This document shows, piece by piece, positions 13,192-24,620 of a stretch of DNA of 64,000 bases. Origin of the DNA: Cystobasidium ongulense (Eukaryota; Basidiomycota; Cystobasidiomycetes; Cystobasidiales; Cystobasidiaceae). The notes beneath the pieces are model-generated. The model had not been told where the DNA came from and did not search any database. It saw only the letters and a list, made by a program, of their open reading frames with translations. Where the stretch lies: NCBI GenBank assembly GCA_022835595.1, contig BQUP01000009.1, positions 620,001 to 684,000 on the forward strand. Reading direction: 5' to 3'. Position numbers and translations under genes: made by a program. Position 1 is the stretch's first letter. Each line of letters opens with the position of its first letter.

Positions 13192-14182
13192 ATGGGCGGC
13201 GAAACATATCAGGATCTGGTTGGTGAGTTTCGCGCTTCCTAGCTGGATGCTCGACCTTTTTCCAGAAAGTCAGGACCGATGGGATGCTCGAGGAAACGCG
13301 TGTTCTGATGCGATCTTGCTGTTCTTCCATCTAGCACGCATCCACTACAGCGAGTACGCGGAGACTGTCGCCTTTGCTGGGACCCGGCTGCTCCTACTAA
13401 TGATTTGTTTGTGCAACTCTCGCCCGCCCTGTCAAACCAAACAATCCCACAATAGTCGATACTCGGACGACCAGTGGGAATACAGACATGTCATCCTGCC
13501 CAAGGCACTGTGAGCTTAGCCTGGACTCGTCCCTGCTCGACCTGCTGGAGTGCGCTGGGCGCTGACTCGCGCTCTTGTCTCGTTGTTTTTGCACGCGTTA
13601 AGCCTCAAGCAGATCAAGCCGGAATACTTTGAAGAGAGCGGGACGCTGAGATTGCTATCCGATAAAGTACGTACCGTCGAAGATGACAATTAATATAACC
13701 CGCGCGCCCTTGGACTAATCTGGATTCTCTGTATCTTTACCAGGAATGGCGAGGTTCGTCGGGAAAGCATGCACACCGCTGAAATTCTAGGACTGACATT
13801 ATTACGGCAGGCATTGGCATCACACAATCTATGGGATGGGAACATTGTAAGTCCGTATGAAAAGACACTGTCGTGGCCGAGCTGACTCATACTTTATCGA
13901 CAGATGAGACACACGGTATGTTGGGCACATAAATATATCAACATTTACCTATACCTGGCCTTGAAGTCCCTGATAGCTTACACTTACTTCATACATGTCT
14001 CAACTCTACCATCACCTCGATACGCCAACATACAGCCCCAGAACCGCACATCTTGCTTTTCCGACGCGAAGTTGGGTACCAAGACAAGTGGGTTCAGGCC
14101 AGACTCGTCCAGCATTGCTATACCCCTGACTGACTTGATACTATCTAGATACGGTCTTCACGGCAAGCCAGTCGCTCATTAA
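13192..14182 (+). CDS. CKS1: Cyclin-dependent kinase regulatory subunit Cks1/Suc1
   Basis: This small adaptor binds CDK and phosphorylated substrates. Nine exons (13192-13222, 13335-13353, 13456-13509, 13603-13666, 13744-13753, 13811-13846, 13904-13915, 14036-14087, 14149-14182) sum to 312 nt, giving 103 residues plus stop. The family signatures are intact: ARIHYSDRYSDD, EYRHVILPK, EWRGIGITQSMGWEHYETH, then HAPEPHILLFRRE. The exons of 10 and 12 nt encode parts of the most conserved helix-turn, so they must be spliced in. Intron phases vary (1,2,2,0,1,1,1,2). The gene starts 242 bp after FTR1, on the same strand. The N-terminus (MGGETYQDLV) is less conserved and its start is less certain. Confidence 0.93.
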
Positions 14183-15012
14183 TATAGGGAGGCTGCATCA
14201 ACGTGAACTTCCGTTCAGATTTCGTTTCTTCTAAATCGTTGCCACTTTAAGGCGACTGACCTTTCCATCGTTCGCAAAAATCTCCAAGCAAATATTTTAT
14301 GTCTGGTCTTCTTTATCTTATTCAAGACGACTTGTCGAGTACTGCTTTCTTAGTTTGGTGTTGTCCTATATATTTAATCATGCTTTACGCCCATTTCTAG
14401 CTCATGGGTATGACGGAAATTGACAGCATTGCATAACAACGAGCAGCTTCAAGAGGCGCCCCAGGGAGTCTAGAGTCTCTCACTGTATCTCTAGGAGCAG
14501 CAACATTGCTGTGTGAGTTTATCATATTGCAGCTTTGCCCGCTTGGATGGGAGTGGCAAAATTGCCTGGACTCGAGGACACGCTGCAAGACTGCTTTCCT
14601 GCCTGTCTGTCCACTACGAACACCAACTATCAAAGTATACAGCAGCAAGTTCTCTACGATACGCTCGTCACATCAGTAGCTGCAGCGCATCAACACCCCT
14701 GCGCCTCGCTCGAACGCCAGAACCGTACGGCGCGTCTCCCAAGGCCTATCGCAACTTTCATTGTTTGACTGGGTCAGCTATTGACACGTTCATCAAGCGA
14801 CTCGTCGTCACTGGTATGCAAGTCCAACAGGCAACGAGGTGCTGTGCTGACGCTCGTTCTCTCCCGCTTCCTTCCTCTGCGCCGTTGTGCTCGCGTTCCT
14901 GTGCGCTAATCGGTGACATTGCCCAGCAGCACTTCGACGTCAGGGACGAGTATTATTGCGGTAGACAGCACACACCAACTCGTGTCCCTACTATCTTACG
15001 CTATCAATCATC
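14183..15012 (+). other. Intergenic, no gene seen
   Basis: This 830-bp stretch holds the CKS1 3' end and the promoter and leader of the next gene. Open frames exist, but they lack codon bias or a family match. The last 60 bp before the ATG at 15013 are rich in C and A, as expected for a leader. Confidence 0.5.
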
Positions 15013-17606
15013 ATGTCCGGCTCTCCATCTGGCTCGCCCGCACCATCCCCAGCTAAGCCTGCGCCCTCTGGCGGCAGCGCGTTCAAGAACAAGATAGCAG
15101 CATTTGAGAGTGGAGCTGCAGCGAATGCCTCGAAGCGAGATCAAGCAAAGCATATCCCTCATGCAGACTTATCGAATCTACGCTCTCGTTTCGATAGAGA
15201 GGGAGAAAAACCATTAGAGGTCAAAGGCTCTTTTGGCCTTGGTGCTGCTCCGCCGAACGCTAGAACTGGCGGTCTCACTCCATCTAGAGAAGGTAGCCGC
15301 GCCGTCTCGCTCGGTGGTGGAAGGGCTACATCGCCTATGTACAGTCCATCCGTCGCGGTGGTCGCCCCTGGATCTTCCTCCCAAGCAGATACAGGCAGAA
15401 GTGCCAGCTCGAATACCGTCAGTACTCCAAACAATAGTGGTGGCAACAGCGAAGGACGGACTCCTTCCTCCTCCTCCAGACCTCATATCACTCGTTCAGA
15501 TTCAATGGGCTCGAATAGCACGTCAGCAACCTCCACTTCCATCTCTGGCGCTACTGCCACATCGACAGCCTCCTCCCTTCTACCTGGGCCACTCGCCGCT
15601 CTAAGAGCGAGCGGCAGTATAGCACCGTCAAATTCTCCTTATGGTGGAGACGACTCGCTGTCTGCTGGGATGAGGACCCCAATGTCAAGCATTAGCATGT
15701 CATCCCTTCACGTCGAAGCTGGCTCGGTTGCTGGAGATGTCGCATCCTCCGCCGGTGACACTACAGCCAACGAAGATGAAGAAAAGATACTAGACCGCGA
15801 AGACTTGGTCACAACACCGCATAAAGAACGTTCGCCGGAAGATATTCCGACCTTGAAAGCTGGAGAAGCAGAAGACGTTATGCCGGACGAAAGTATAGAG
15901 CTTTCCGCTGCGGCTCTCGAAAGACGTAAAGATATGCAGGCGGACAAGCTGGACACAGTATCGAAAGCCAAGAAAGCTTCCTCTATCTTAAGTCAGGACT
16001 CACTAGATAGCCAACAGCCTCCACAAGACGCCGTGGAGCGCGCAGCGGAGGAACTTGGCAAATACACACTGGAAAAGCCTTCTACAACTGCAGTATTTTC
16101 GCCTACAGCTGAAGAACATGCCACCTTTCCCAAATCACCCTCGTCAGCTTCTCTCACCGTCCCAGATGCCTCTGAGACAAGTGGTGGCTCACCCGCCGGC
16201 GAAAGGCTGCCAACACCTCCTGCGAGTACATCAGCTCCTAGGTCCCCTGCCCGAGGGACTTTCGCTTCGTACTCCCCTAAAGATAGACTCAAACGTTCAA
16301 GTACGGCAAACTCCCTAGCTTCGCATCCCGAAAGCGACCTTGCCGACACGAACCTCGAAACTTTCGACGAAGTTGACGACGCTGGAAAGGCTAGAATGAT
16401 TGGAGATTCTATGGTACCTCCCCCTGTGCATGGTCAATCAAGTGATATACCTATTGTTACATCGGGACCCGAACCTGAAGCAGATCTTGCTAGTCCTGGC
16501 GGACAGCATAGTCCGCTGGACGAGCTCCTGCAGGAACAACAGGATTATGCACCTATTGACGCACTTGCAAGCACAGAGGAAATAGATGAAGACGGCATGC
16601 CGCTCGTTAAATGTTCAGACTGTGGCGATAAGGTTTCGCTTATCAAGCTGGCAGAACACGTATGCGACTCTACGGCTACGCCAGCTGCCGGCAAATTAGC
16701 TTTTCCGAGTAGTGCCAGAAGTAGCGATGAGATCTTGAAGCCTTCTTTCCGAGATAGGAGAGAAACTGGACCTGAAGATGTTCCCAAAGGTGCTTTGAGC
16801 CCTGAAACTGTTCATTCACCTCAAATGTCTCATCGGAGCATAACTTCGTCAAGACCTGACGTGCCAGACGATGAGTCACTGTCAGCGGCTAGCCTAAGTC
16901 GCGATTTGGAAGATGCTCATATCGACGAGGAAGATGATTTTTCAGGTGCGTAACAGCAGTTTCTTCATCCCGACGAACGGAAAAAAGGGCTTTTGTGTCA
17001 TCACCACCGCCATATCCGTTCAGTCGTTTGCAAAAGTGTTAATTTTTTGACCATTTCTCTTCCCCAGTCAGACCAGAAAACATCCCCTCGCTTCCTCTTG
17101 ACAGTGAAGAAATCGAAGAAGACTACATGACAGCCTTGACCTCTCATAGAGATTCAATAGATACAAGTAACACCCCAAGGCCTGACTTTAACAATACTTT
17201 ACCTGAATCAATTTCCGATCCTCATTCACTTTTTTCTGGTAACAATGTAGACTATTATGAAGACGATGAAACGGAGGAATTAGCATTGGGGATGGCAGCT
17301 GCGCCTGTGGGTACGCCGAGAACTGGAGCATTCCCGAACGGAACTCGTCAAGCTAGACAAATGCACCCCGATTCACCCACTCCTGAACAAAGACAGATAC
17401 TTTCCCCCGTTGCCACTAACGGTTCAATCGACCAGACTACTCCACAACTCAACAGGACAAGCGAAAGGTTAGCTACGCCATCAACCGATTTCTCTGGAGC
17501 GACAGGAGTCAGAAGACGATCTTCTGCTGGTAAAAGAAACAAGAACCTGGGTGATACAGATTCAGAAGGAGAACTTGAACCTGGTACAGTGACCATAATC
17601 CGATAG
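15013..17606 (+). CDS. Ser-rich protein with small Cys/His motif, function unknown
   Basis: I do not recognise this protein. Two exons (15013-16945 and 17068-17606) join in phase 1 to give about 823 residues. The N-terminus is Pro/Ser-rich followed by FKNKIAAFES and LSNLRSRFDREG, short amphipathic motifs that could be peptide ligands. Most of the rest is disordered and rich in Ser, Thr, Pro, Asp and Glu. Near residue 533 lies a compact C-x2-C-x11-H-x-C arrangement (CSDCG ... EHVC) that resembles a one-metal zinc knuckle. The C-terminus has a basic patch (RRRSSAGKRNK) and ends TVTIIR. Fungal cytoskeleton and polarity proteins often look like this, but that is only a guess. The gene is convergent with the AP-2 mu gene, with 377 bp between stops. 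Confidence 0.75.
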
Positions 17607-17983
17607 TAAAGGAATTGGTCTTTAGCTTTTCTCGTTTTCTTGCAGTCGTTTCCTTGTCGAAACCAATCTTTTCTTACCAATAAAATTAGATCGTCATTTG
17701 CGCCGGCAAATCATCTTTAGTGGTAGTCTGTGCTGATATCACATTCTAGAGCGGTTCTAGCTTTTCGATTTTCGTTCTCGGTTATCCTCGCAGCTGTACT
17801 GCCGTGTGGCAGCCAATCAGTCAAATGCAAATCTTGTGCTAGGCAATGCAACATCGTTTTGTCGTTATGTCCAATTGGCAACAACTCATTCGTTATAGAA
17901 AAAAGTCGTACTGTTCTAGGCGTACAACAAGAGCACTTCTAACTAACTGCAGCTTCTCGCCCATCCGACAGTACGCAAAGGCA

Positions 17984-19833
17984 CTAGAACTGATTGAAGA
18001 GTGGAAGGAATATAGTCAGTGTCAAGCTGATGCGAACAATAGTGGCAGACTTGATCTGCATAAAAACTCACCCTAATCTGATAGGTACCATTGGCTTTAG
18101 TAAGGTATCTAACCCACTTTACAGAGTTATAGCCACTCTTCTCGAAGACCTTGAGGAACCGAACCATCAATCCAGAAGCTGTGAACATCAATACTTGAAA
18201 GTCGACTGAAATAGGTGGTCTCGACCATGCTTTTTGCAATGTTGTACTTGTACGCGTCGCTTCTGCTGTGAAGGTAATATCCGATTGACCTTGTATTCTT
18301 GGTATCCTATAATTTCAATCAACAACAGTCGGGTGGGAGCGGTTTGTCAGAACAAACCCTTTTCAAGCTTAGAACAATTCGATACGAAAGAGAAACTCAC
18401 TTCCAGACTATCATGTTATCTGCGGCAATATATTTTGCTTTGCCTAGAGAGACTTTGCAATCCACTTTTGCCGTATTGAGCGGAGTAGGTATTTTCAGGC
18501 TAACATTTGTAGCTGCTAATTTTGATGAGAAAGTCGTTCGCACTCGTATGGTATACTCTACTTTGGTCTTCCCTATTTCTTCGACGATTGGGTGTACCTT
18601 GAAAGGTAGGTTTACATTCGTGGTAGAGCGATATCTGACAATGTCACGCAATTCAGAAATCAGCTCTGATGCGGGAGAACACAATAACAGTCAATAAAGT
18701 TGGGAAAGCTTACCTCATCAACTCGAATTCACCATCTGGAGGAATGAAAGAAATAGTTCTATCGTTATCAAACTTGCCCAACTTTACACATTGATGGAAT
18801 TGACAATCATCCAATTCCACAGCTGGATTATCAGGGCCATCTATTGTAGATTGTAGTTTTTGTGATAATTCTGCTCTTCTGTCTAGTACCAGTTTGTCAT
18901 TCAGACCAAACTTGCATTCGGGTGTTCCTGATAAGTAGGCACGCATGAGGATTTGACCATCTACGTCTGCTCGGAGAACGGTGCCTGATTGAGCAAAAAG
19001 AACGAGAGAGTGTTGGTAATTAGCATATGACCTTAGCGGCTTATCATATCATGAGAACACACACCCTTGCTCGACATGAGTAGATTGACACTCTCGATGA
19101 CATCGACAAAGGCTTCATTCTTTCGATATTTAACGTCGGACCGCCGCCACGAAGTCGCACCTGTTGCCTGTATGGTGATTTTGGACGAGTCTTCGCGCTG
19201 CATGCAAGGAAGACAATCGCAGGGTTCAGCATTCGGTCGATGCCTTCGCATGTCCCATCCAGACACCACGCACCACTGCTTGCTCGCTCTTGACGCCCTC
19301 AGTCGTGATGTACATCTTGAGGGTATCCGTTTCCGAGTTTTGAGGGTATCCAAAGTCGAGTATCTCTGCATGGCGCGGTATGTGAGCCAGGTGGGGTCTT
19401 CGTATGCAAGTACACGCTCAAGGCGCCACTCACCATCCAGCAGTTCGTAGATGAGCACAAAGTTGTTCTTGACGCTCTCTTCGTCCAGCTTGCCAAAGTA
19501 ACTTCTTCCGATGCTTATCAAGCGATAGCAGAACTCGAACACGAGCGCTGCGTTGACGTTGCCTTTTGTAACGCATGCTATGTATATGTTCAAGTGGCGG
19601 ACGTGGAAGAAGGTCGTGCTCCCGAGGGTGAGGATGGGCGACTTGACTGAAGGGTTTGCGACTACGTGTATTCTGAATATCTCTGCTATGGAGCGTCTGT
19701 AGAGGTTAGGCGTGTCAACAGGCTGCGACGAGTACTACTATCCATGATACAGCACCCACTTGATCTCTGGACGGAACACCCTGCTGATGAGGACCTCGCC
19801 CTTGAGCGAGTAGATGAACACGCCGCTGATCAT
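17984..19833 (-). CDS. APM4: AP-2 adaptor complex mu subunit
   Basis: This is the medium chain of the clathrin AP-2 adaptor, which recognises YxxPhi cargo at the plasma membrane. The first exon encodes [18 protein letters not shown], then [18 protein letters not shown] and [20 protein letters not shown], the longin-like N-terminal domain. The linker leads to [19 protein letters not shown] and [16 protein letters not shown], the start of the mu homology domain; [14 protein letters not shown] favours AP-2 over AP-1, AP-3 or AP-4 mu. The last large exon ends in [17 protein letters not shown], and a final tiny exon (about 17984-17989) supplies Phe and stop if the intron from the GTGAGT near 18073 is used; otherwise the frame reads on. 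Multiple short introns. Its ATG is 147 bp from the next gene's likely start, so the two share a promoter. Confidence 0.9.
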
Positions 19834-19979
19834 GGTGTATGGTTGGAGATGCGAGTGTCCAAGCTGTCCATGTATTGCTGTATTGGCGGGTGGAGCAGAA
19901 GCAAGAGCGGCCTCACGCGGGATGGCGGCTCTTCATGACACCAACCAGCAGATCACCAAAGGCAATGCCAGACTGCAAG

Positions 19980-20798
19980 ATGAAGGTCGCTCTCACTGGT
20001 GGAGCACGAGGGATTGGGCGAGGACTGGTGCGCCTGCTGCTGCAAGAGGGCCATTCTGTGTATGCTCTCGACTCGAACCAAGCTGAGCTCCATCATACGC
20101 GCGAACGAGCGAAAGAGTGGGCCAGCTCAGGTAAAGGTGTATTTCACTGCAAGCTGGTCGATTTGAGCGACAGAAAAGCACTCCATGCTTCAGTCAAGGA
20201 CATTTCAGCAGCATTCGACAACAAGCTGGACCTCCTCATCAACAATGCCTTTGCAACGCCACACACCTGGACAGGCAATAAGAGCGTGGACGACATTGAT
20301 GCCGACATTGAAGAGCAATGGGATCACAAGGTCGCTGTTGGGTTGACCGCGCCTTTTGTGCTGTCTCGCTTGTGTACTTCAATGCTAAAGAGCGGTGATA
20401 ATAGTACGCGAAGACCTGGGTCCATCATCAATATAGCATCTACTCGAGCACATCAGTCTGAAGATAATCACGAAGCATATAGCGCGTGCAAAGCCGGTCT
20501 TCTCGGTCTCACCCAGTCTATGGCTGTTTCATTAGGGCACAAACACAATATACGCGTGAATGCCATCTCACCTGGGTGGATAAGTGTGGATAATGAGAAT
20601 AAGGAAGCTGACGAGAAGGGCGTCAATTGGGAAGACGGGATGTCAGATCAAGATCACCGATGGCATCCTGCTGGAAGAGTGGGCAAAGTAGAAGATATAC
20701 ATAAAGCTGTTACCTTCTTAGCAGAAAGCGAGTTTGTGACGGGTCAGGAGATTGTAGTGGATGGTGGAGTGACGAAGAAGATGGTTTATCCAGAGTAA
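19980..20798 (+). CDS. Short-chain dehydrogenase/reductase
   Basis: This is a single-exon classical SDR of 272 residues, substrate unknown. TGGARGIG near the start is the dinucleotide-binding turn, NNAF replaces the more common NNAG, and the catalytic Ser-Tyr-Lys can be traced as ASTRAHQ, then YSACK. The region SPGW closes the cofactor pocket, and GQEIVVDGG is the usual C-terminal SDR signature. I start at the ATG directly before KVALTGG. Upstream in-frame ATGs at 19965 and 19839 add residues outside the fold, and the second would run nearly into the divergent AP-2 mu gene. The fold is certain; the pathway is not. Confidence 0.88.
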   Translation: MKVALTGGARGIGRGLVRLLLQEGHSVYALDSNQAELHHTRERAKEWASSGKGVFHCKLVDLSDRKALHASVKDISAAFDNKLDLLINNAFATPHTWTGNKSVDDIDADIEEQWDHKVAVGLTAPFVLSRLCTSMLKSGDNSTRRPGSIINIASTRAHQSEDNHEAYSACKAGLLGLTQSMAVSLGHKHNIRVNAISPGWISVDNENKEADEKGVNWEDGMSDQDHRWHPAGRVGKVEDIHKAVTFLAESEFVTGQEIVVDGGVTKKMVYPE

Positions 20799-20907
20799 GG
20801 CGAGGAGGTTAGCGACCAGTAGTAAGGCTTTTGATCATCGTAATGCCACCATCTGTATCATATGTTATTGCTACATAGTTTCCGCATACCGTGTAAGTCT
20901 ACGATGT

Positions 20908-21683
20908 TCATGGACCTGCAGCCACCTTTTCTCCGGCTGAAGCAGGAGGGGTTTCGACAGCTTCTTCTGAAGCATCTTCCATTCCTGCTTCTTTCGGTGT
21001 CTTAGCTTTGATGACAAGGGCGTGTAGACCAGCATCCAGCTCCGCTTGGAGTGTCGAATAGATCAAGCGATGCCGTTGCATTTGACGCTGGGTGGTGCGA
21101 GGATAAGCATATGGACAGCATGAATGCGATGTCCCGTAGCTCACCTTTCCCTCGAATTCAGAGCTGACCACTTCGACTGTAAAGTGCGACTCTCCATTTC
21201 CACCACCTTGAGCTCGCATCGCTGCGTGGTGTCTGCATCGTCCAGATGTAGTCAGTCTCCAGGTCAGGCTGATCCGATGTTGCGATGCAGCATTGACGAG
21301 CTCACGCATGCAGGTGGGAATCATTCGACACTTCCAAGTGCACCGGCTTCAATGCCTCTGTGAGCTGCATGCAATTGAGAATCAGTCAATAATGGTGCTT
21401 GATCACGCTCGACACCACGACGCACCTTGGTTCTGATGGCGGTCTCGACAGGACCAGCATCCTCGACTGGCGACGACATGAACGACCTTCTGATACTTCT
21501 CGGTAGCTGACGAGGACTTGTACTGGCAATCCCTGCGAGCGAGAAGGACCGCGGCGATGATGCTGCAGCCGACGCTGTCGAATGAAGCTGCCGTCTTTGC
21601 GCAACAATGCTGGCGGTCGACTGTGACAGACCTCTTGAAGAGGAGCGGGACAAGCGTGTCAAGCACTGACAGGATACACGCAT
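20908..21683 (-). CDS. BOL1: BolA1-like protein, mitochondrial leader
   Basis: This BolA-family protein partners monothiol glutaredoxins in Fe-S cluster delivery. Four exons read from 21683. The first encodes a strongly Arg/Ser-rich, acid-free leader (MRVSCQCLTRLSRSSSRGL and on) typical of a mitochondrial presequence. The BolA core follows: LTEALKPVHLEVSNDSHLHA, GESHFTVEVVSSEFEGK, QRHRLIYSTLQAEL and HALVIKAKTPKE. SHLHA and ESHF match the BOLA1 branch rather than BOLA3. The tail after KTPKE is acidic and disordered. An in-frame ATG at 21480 (MSSPVEDAGPVETAIRTK) begins right after the leader and could give a cytosolic form. The stop is at 20908-20910. Confidence 0.87.
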
Positions 21684-22498
21684 GTATGGTGTGGACTGGT
21701 AAAGCTTGAGTTCGCTAGATCAGTGGAAGAACAAGCATCAAGACGATGCAGTCGCGAAATCTGGTTTCCTTCGATTACGGATTCTCAACAGGATATGTAC
21801 ACATTTGTATTGTCAATGAGCAGCTGAACATACTCGGAAACTGACGGGTTGTCTATCCTACTGGCACTAAGAATTACATGGCTGCGACCCATGGCACTCT
21901 CCATACCACACCACAAGATGATGATGAAAGGTGCGGAAGAAGTGACACTTTCTATTCCACTTTCAGGCCATTCACCGTAATTTAATCAGCATTGGCCGGG
22001 AGGACTAAGCGTCCCCATCCAGCCGTTCATGTTTGTAGGCTGCAGGTCAAACTTCCTCGCGGACCCGCTCTCGGCTTGATGAGAACATTGAATATACCTC
22101 ACATGTTCAGGCGGCCGAATTAGCTGCAAAGACACTTCAAAGACATATCCTATGTTTCAGGCTGGTCTCACAAATATATGATTCAGTCCGATACTCCTAG
22201 GCAGTATGACGCAGGTATCGATTTGCTGAAGGCAAAGGTGAGGCAAAGGCTACAACAACCAGTGGGCGAATATGGTAGCACGAATTGCATTGCGTTCGGG
22301 TATAGAAGAGAAGCAGACTAAGGGTATACTGCAATGGCATAGTGCAAAGATAGTGGCAGAGCGAGCAAAGCAACATCAATCAAGAGGACAAGACGAGCGT
22401 AAAAGAAACGCTTGCAGCTCTTGGAGGATCCGGTAGACCAACTAACCGGAATCTCGAGATATGGTCAGCGTGCGCGCCGGAGCACTTTGTGCCTAGAC
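21684..22498. other. Intergenic, no gene seen
   Basis: This 815-bp stretch holds the BolA promoter and the 3' side of the first secreted-protein gene. No open frame with family similarity or convincing splice pattern was found on either strand. Confidence 0.5.
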
Positions 22499-23238
22499 TT
22501 AAGGCTGTGTGCAGAGGGTCACATCTATCGGCAGTAAAAAACAAAACGGGTTGGTGAGGTGGACAGAAATATGCATCATCAGTAATGTTGGGCCCATCAC
22601 AGATTGAAGGGAGGGGCTTCGTCAAGGGTCAGAGAAAAAGATTGGACTTACTCATTGTTATACTAGGTGTCCGAGGATCAAACATGTCTGTGTTCGTAGA
22701 GTCGCAGAACGCAAACCGCACAGCTTCCGCGGGGCCGGGTATGCGATTGGGGCCGAACTCGAACTCCAATGGTTGCTCATCCAGCACATTGATCGCTTGA
22801 TCCTTAACATGGATGTGCCTGACTTTAGCCTCGTTGTTGTATCCAACATCGAACATCATTTTTTTTTGCCCCTGGGGTAAATTTTCATCGTCTACATGAA
22901 CAACCATCACGTACGTAAAATTCGCCGATTCCTTAGGCTTAGCAAAAATATCTGCTTGCGCGCCATTCAGTCTATGCAAATGCTCGGGCATACAATTGAG
23001 AATATGACCCACAGATAATTTCCGTGTCCAAGGGCGCTGCTGGCTTTGCTGAAGACCAGTCCAGCTCGTACTGACCATACAAGTAAGGGCCTTTCTGGTC
23101 TCGCTGGCATGTTTCGCTGAGGTGGGTGAGCTCAATTCCTCGAAACTTTATTCCGCCTTGCAGCTCAGCAGACGCCACCGTGGCGCATACAAAGAGGAGA
23201 CCTAGGTGTAGCTTCATCATACCATGTGTGAGCTTCAT
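22499..23238 (-). CDS. Small secreted protein, copy A of a tandem pair
   Basis: This is a predicted secreted protein with no family I recognise. Exons 23238-23013, 22951-22652 and 22524-22499 give 183 residues with consistent phases. The signal peptide is MMKLHLGLLFVCATVASA (a second Met lies six residues downstream of the first). The mature part carries CQ..., PYLYGQYELDW, an intron after a codon split T|AT, then YIFAKPKESANFTYVMVV and LEFEFGPNRIPGPAEAVRFAF. The C-terminus depends on a 127-nt second intron; without it the chain ends at 22629. Support for the intron is that copy B has a donor at the same codon and an intron of similar size leading to a matching VTxC peptide. Secretion makes an effector or surface role possible, but nothing shows it. 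Confidence 0.72.
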
Positions 23239-23290
23239 TGTTTCGGTACTACTTGATGCCGAGGACGCTTAAACTGGGATTGGGGATGAG

Positions 23291-23346
23291 ATGGAAAGAA
23301 GAGAGAGAGAGGGAGGGAGAGAGAGAGAGAAAGAAAGAGAGAGAGA
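23291..23346. repeat. GA-rich microsatellite
   Basis: A nearly pure purine tract of GAGA and GAAA units lies 53-108 bp upstream of the copy A start codon. On the coding (minus) strand it is a CT tract, a common feature just upstream of fungal start codons. A weaker purine-rich tract occupies the equivalent place before copy B (24478-24535). Confidence 0.85.
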
Positions 23347-23405
23347 AATTGATTTCTGCTACTCATCTCTTTGTGAGCCATAGTGCGGTGCAGTCAGATG
23401 ATCGC

Positions 23406-23470
23406 AAAATCTGGAAGTCAAGCGGCTTTGCTGGGACTGTTCCAGGCAAAAGGGTGGTGCTGAGGAGATA
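23406..23470. repeat. Upstream duplicate, copy A side
   Basis: This segment matches 24621-24694 with scattered changes (shared blocks AGTCAAGCGG, TTTGCTGG, CCAGGCAA, GGAGAT). It lies about 170 bp upstream of the copy A ATG, so promoter DNA was duplicated along with the secreted-protein gene. Confidence 0.8.
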
Positions 23471-23653
23471 ACACCTTTCTAGGACGTGGCGATGGGACGA
23501 TGGTATTGCTGTTGGGTATTAGTACACGAGCGGAGTATATCAAGAACTGAAAAGGTAGTGAGCACGGACGGGTGCCAAAGCGCATAGGCGGGCGGGGAGT
23601 CTCAAAGCTTAAGAAAGCGAGGAATGCTTTAGTCATGGGTGTAGGTAGACATG

Positions 23654-24412
23654 CTAGCCTATGTACCAAGCAGTGGCCAGAAAGATTCGGCGGATCGCTT
23701 TGTTGGCGGCGGCGGCGCGTAATACGCATGGAGTCACCCCTGATTTGCCATAATAATTTGACCGTCATGGTTTGAAGGCCGGAACAAAAGCGTGCTTGTC
23801 AGTAATGCTTGTCAAAGGCAGACTAGCTCCAGGAGGATACAGCGATGAAGGCGTGCTTACCCATAGTTCGGCGAGGTATGCTGGCGTCATCATACTGAGG
23901 CTTGCCTGTGCCAAATGCAATGTACAGGTTTTCTGGGTTGCCATCGTAGCTTTCGTAGGTCTCGTATCCATCCGGTGTTGTGTAGTAGAACAGTGACGTA
24001 CGATTGGCTCCAACTTCAATCTCTATCATACAGTTTGGGCTTTCTTTTATGAAATTGTCTACGGGAATGACTGTCTCCAATGGAGGCAATGGTGAGTCGT
24101 CTGTAGCGTTCTTCAGCTCAAGCCAAATATCTACCCGTATGAAGATTGTCACTCGGTTCTCATGTGAGTGTATAGGGGTAACACAACTCACAGATATTAT
24201 GAGGCTGATTTTCATCGACTTTCCAGTCCTCCACTCCCCCCCACCGTAACTGGTACTTGTCATAAGCGTAGGGATCGTCTTCAATGGCTTGGCAGCCATT
24301 ACCGAAAATTCGCGATAGGGTGGATGAGTCCTTTATCGGTAGTAGACTGAGATATAGACTCAGCCAATGCAGCGGTTACGCAAGCGAAGAGTAGGGCTAG
24401 GTATGACTTCAT
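23654..24412 (-). CDS. Small secreted protein, copy B of a tandem pair (frame interrupted)
   Basis: This is a paralogue of the gene at 22499-23238. A signal peptide (MKSYLALLFACVTAALAE) starts at 24412. The mature part reads NGCQAIEDDPYAYDKYQLRW, matching CQ, PYxYxxYxLxW of copy A; then comes an intron in the same place (codon T|AT) and YIWLELKNATDD. A second intron near 23860-23740 leads to a short last exon (GVTPCVL and on) if copy A is a guide. The leader and the mature region are in different frames with no intron-sized gap between them, so the gene has either a one-base assembly error or a disabling frameshift. A run of seven G/C nearby is a plausible error site. Function is unknown. Confidence 0.6.
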
Positions 24413-24620
24413 GATACTGTGAGCTTTGATGTGACGCGCTTGTACTGGTAACGATTCGATGGGGAAGCGTTTGTATTGGGTGGAGAGGAAAAGAGATGAA
24501 GCCACACCAAGACACAGAAAGAGTGAGAGGGACATGAACCGGGGGGTATCTCACTCCCCATCGCGACGAGCAACAGTACGTCCGGCCCAGCCACATCCGG
24601 AGCACAAATAGATAGACATT

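Noticed and set aside
14513-15097. Open frame of 194 codons before the Ser-rich gene
   Set aside because: It overlaps the true start in another frame, lacks features, and is GC-driven.
19839-19979. N-terminal extension of the SDR
   Set aside because: It would run to within a few bases of the divergent AP-2 mu ATG and adds no recognisable sequence; the Rossmann fold starts at the later ATG.
23418-23768. A 116-codon minus-strand open frame between the two secreted-protein genes
   Set aside because: It crosses the duplicated promoter block and the last exon of copy B in another frame; Pro/Arg-rich composition looks noncoding.
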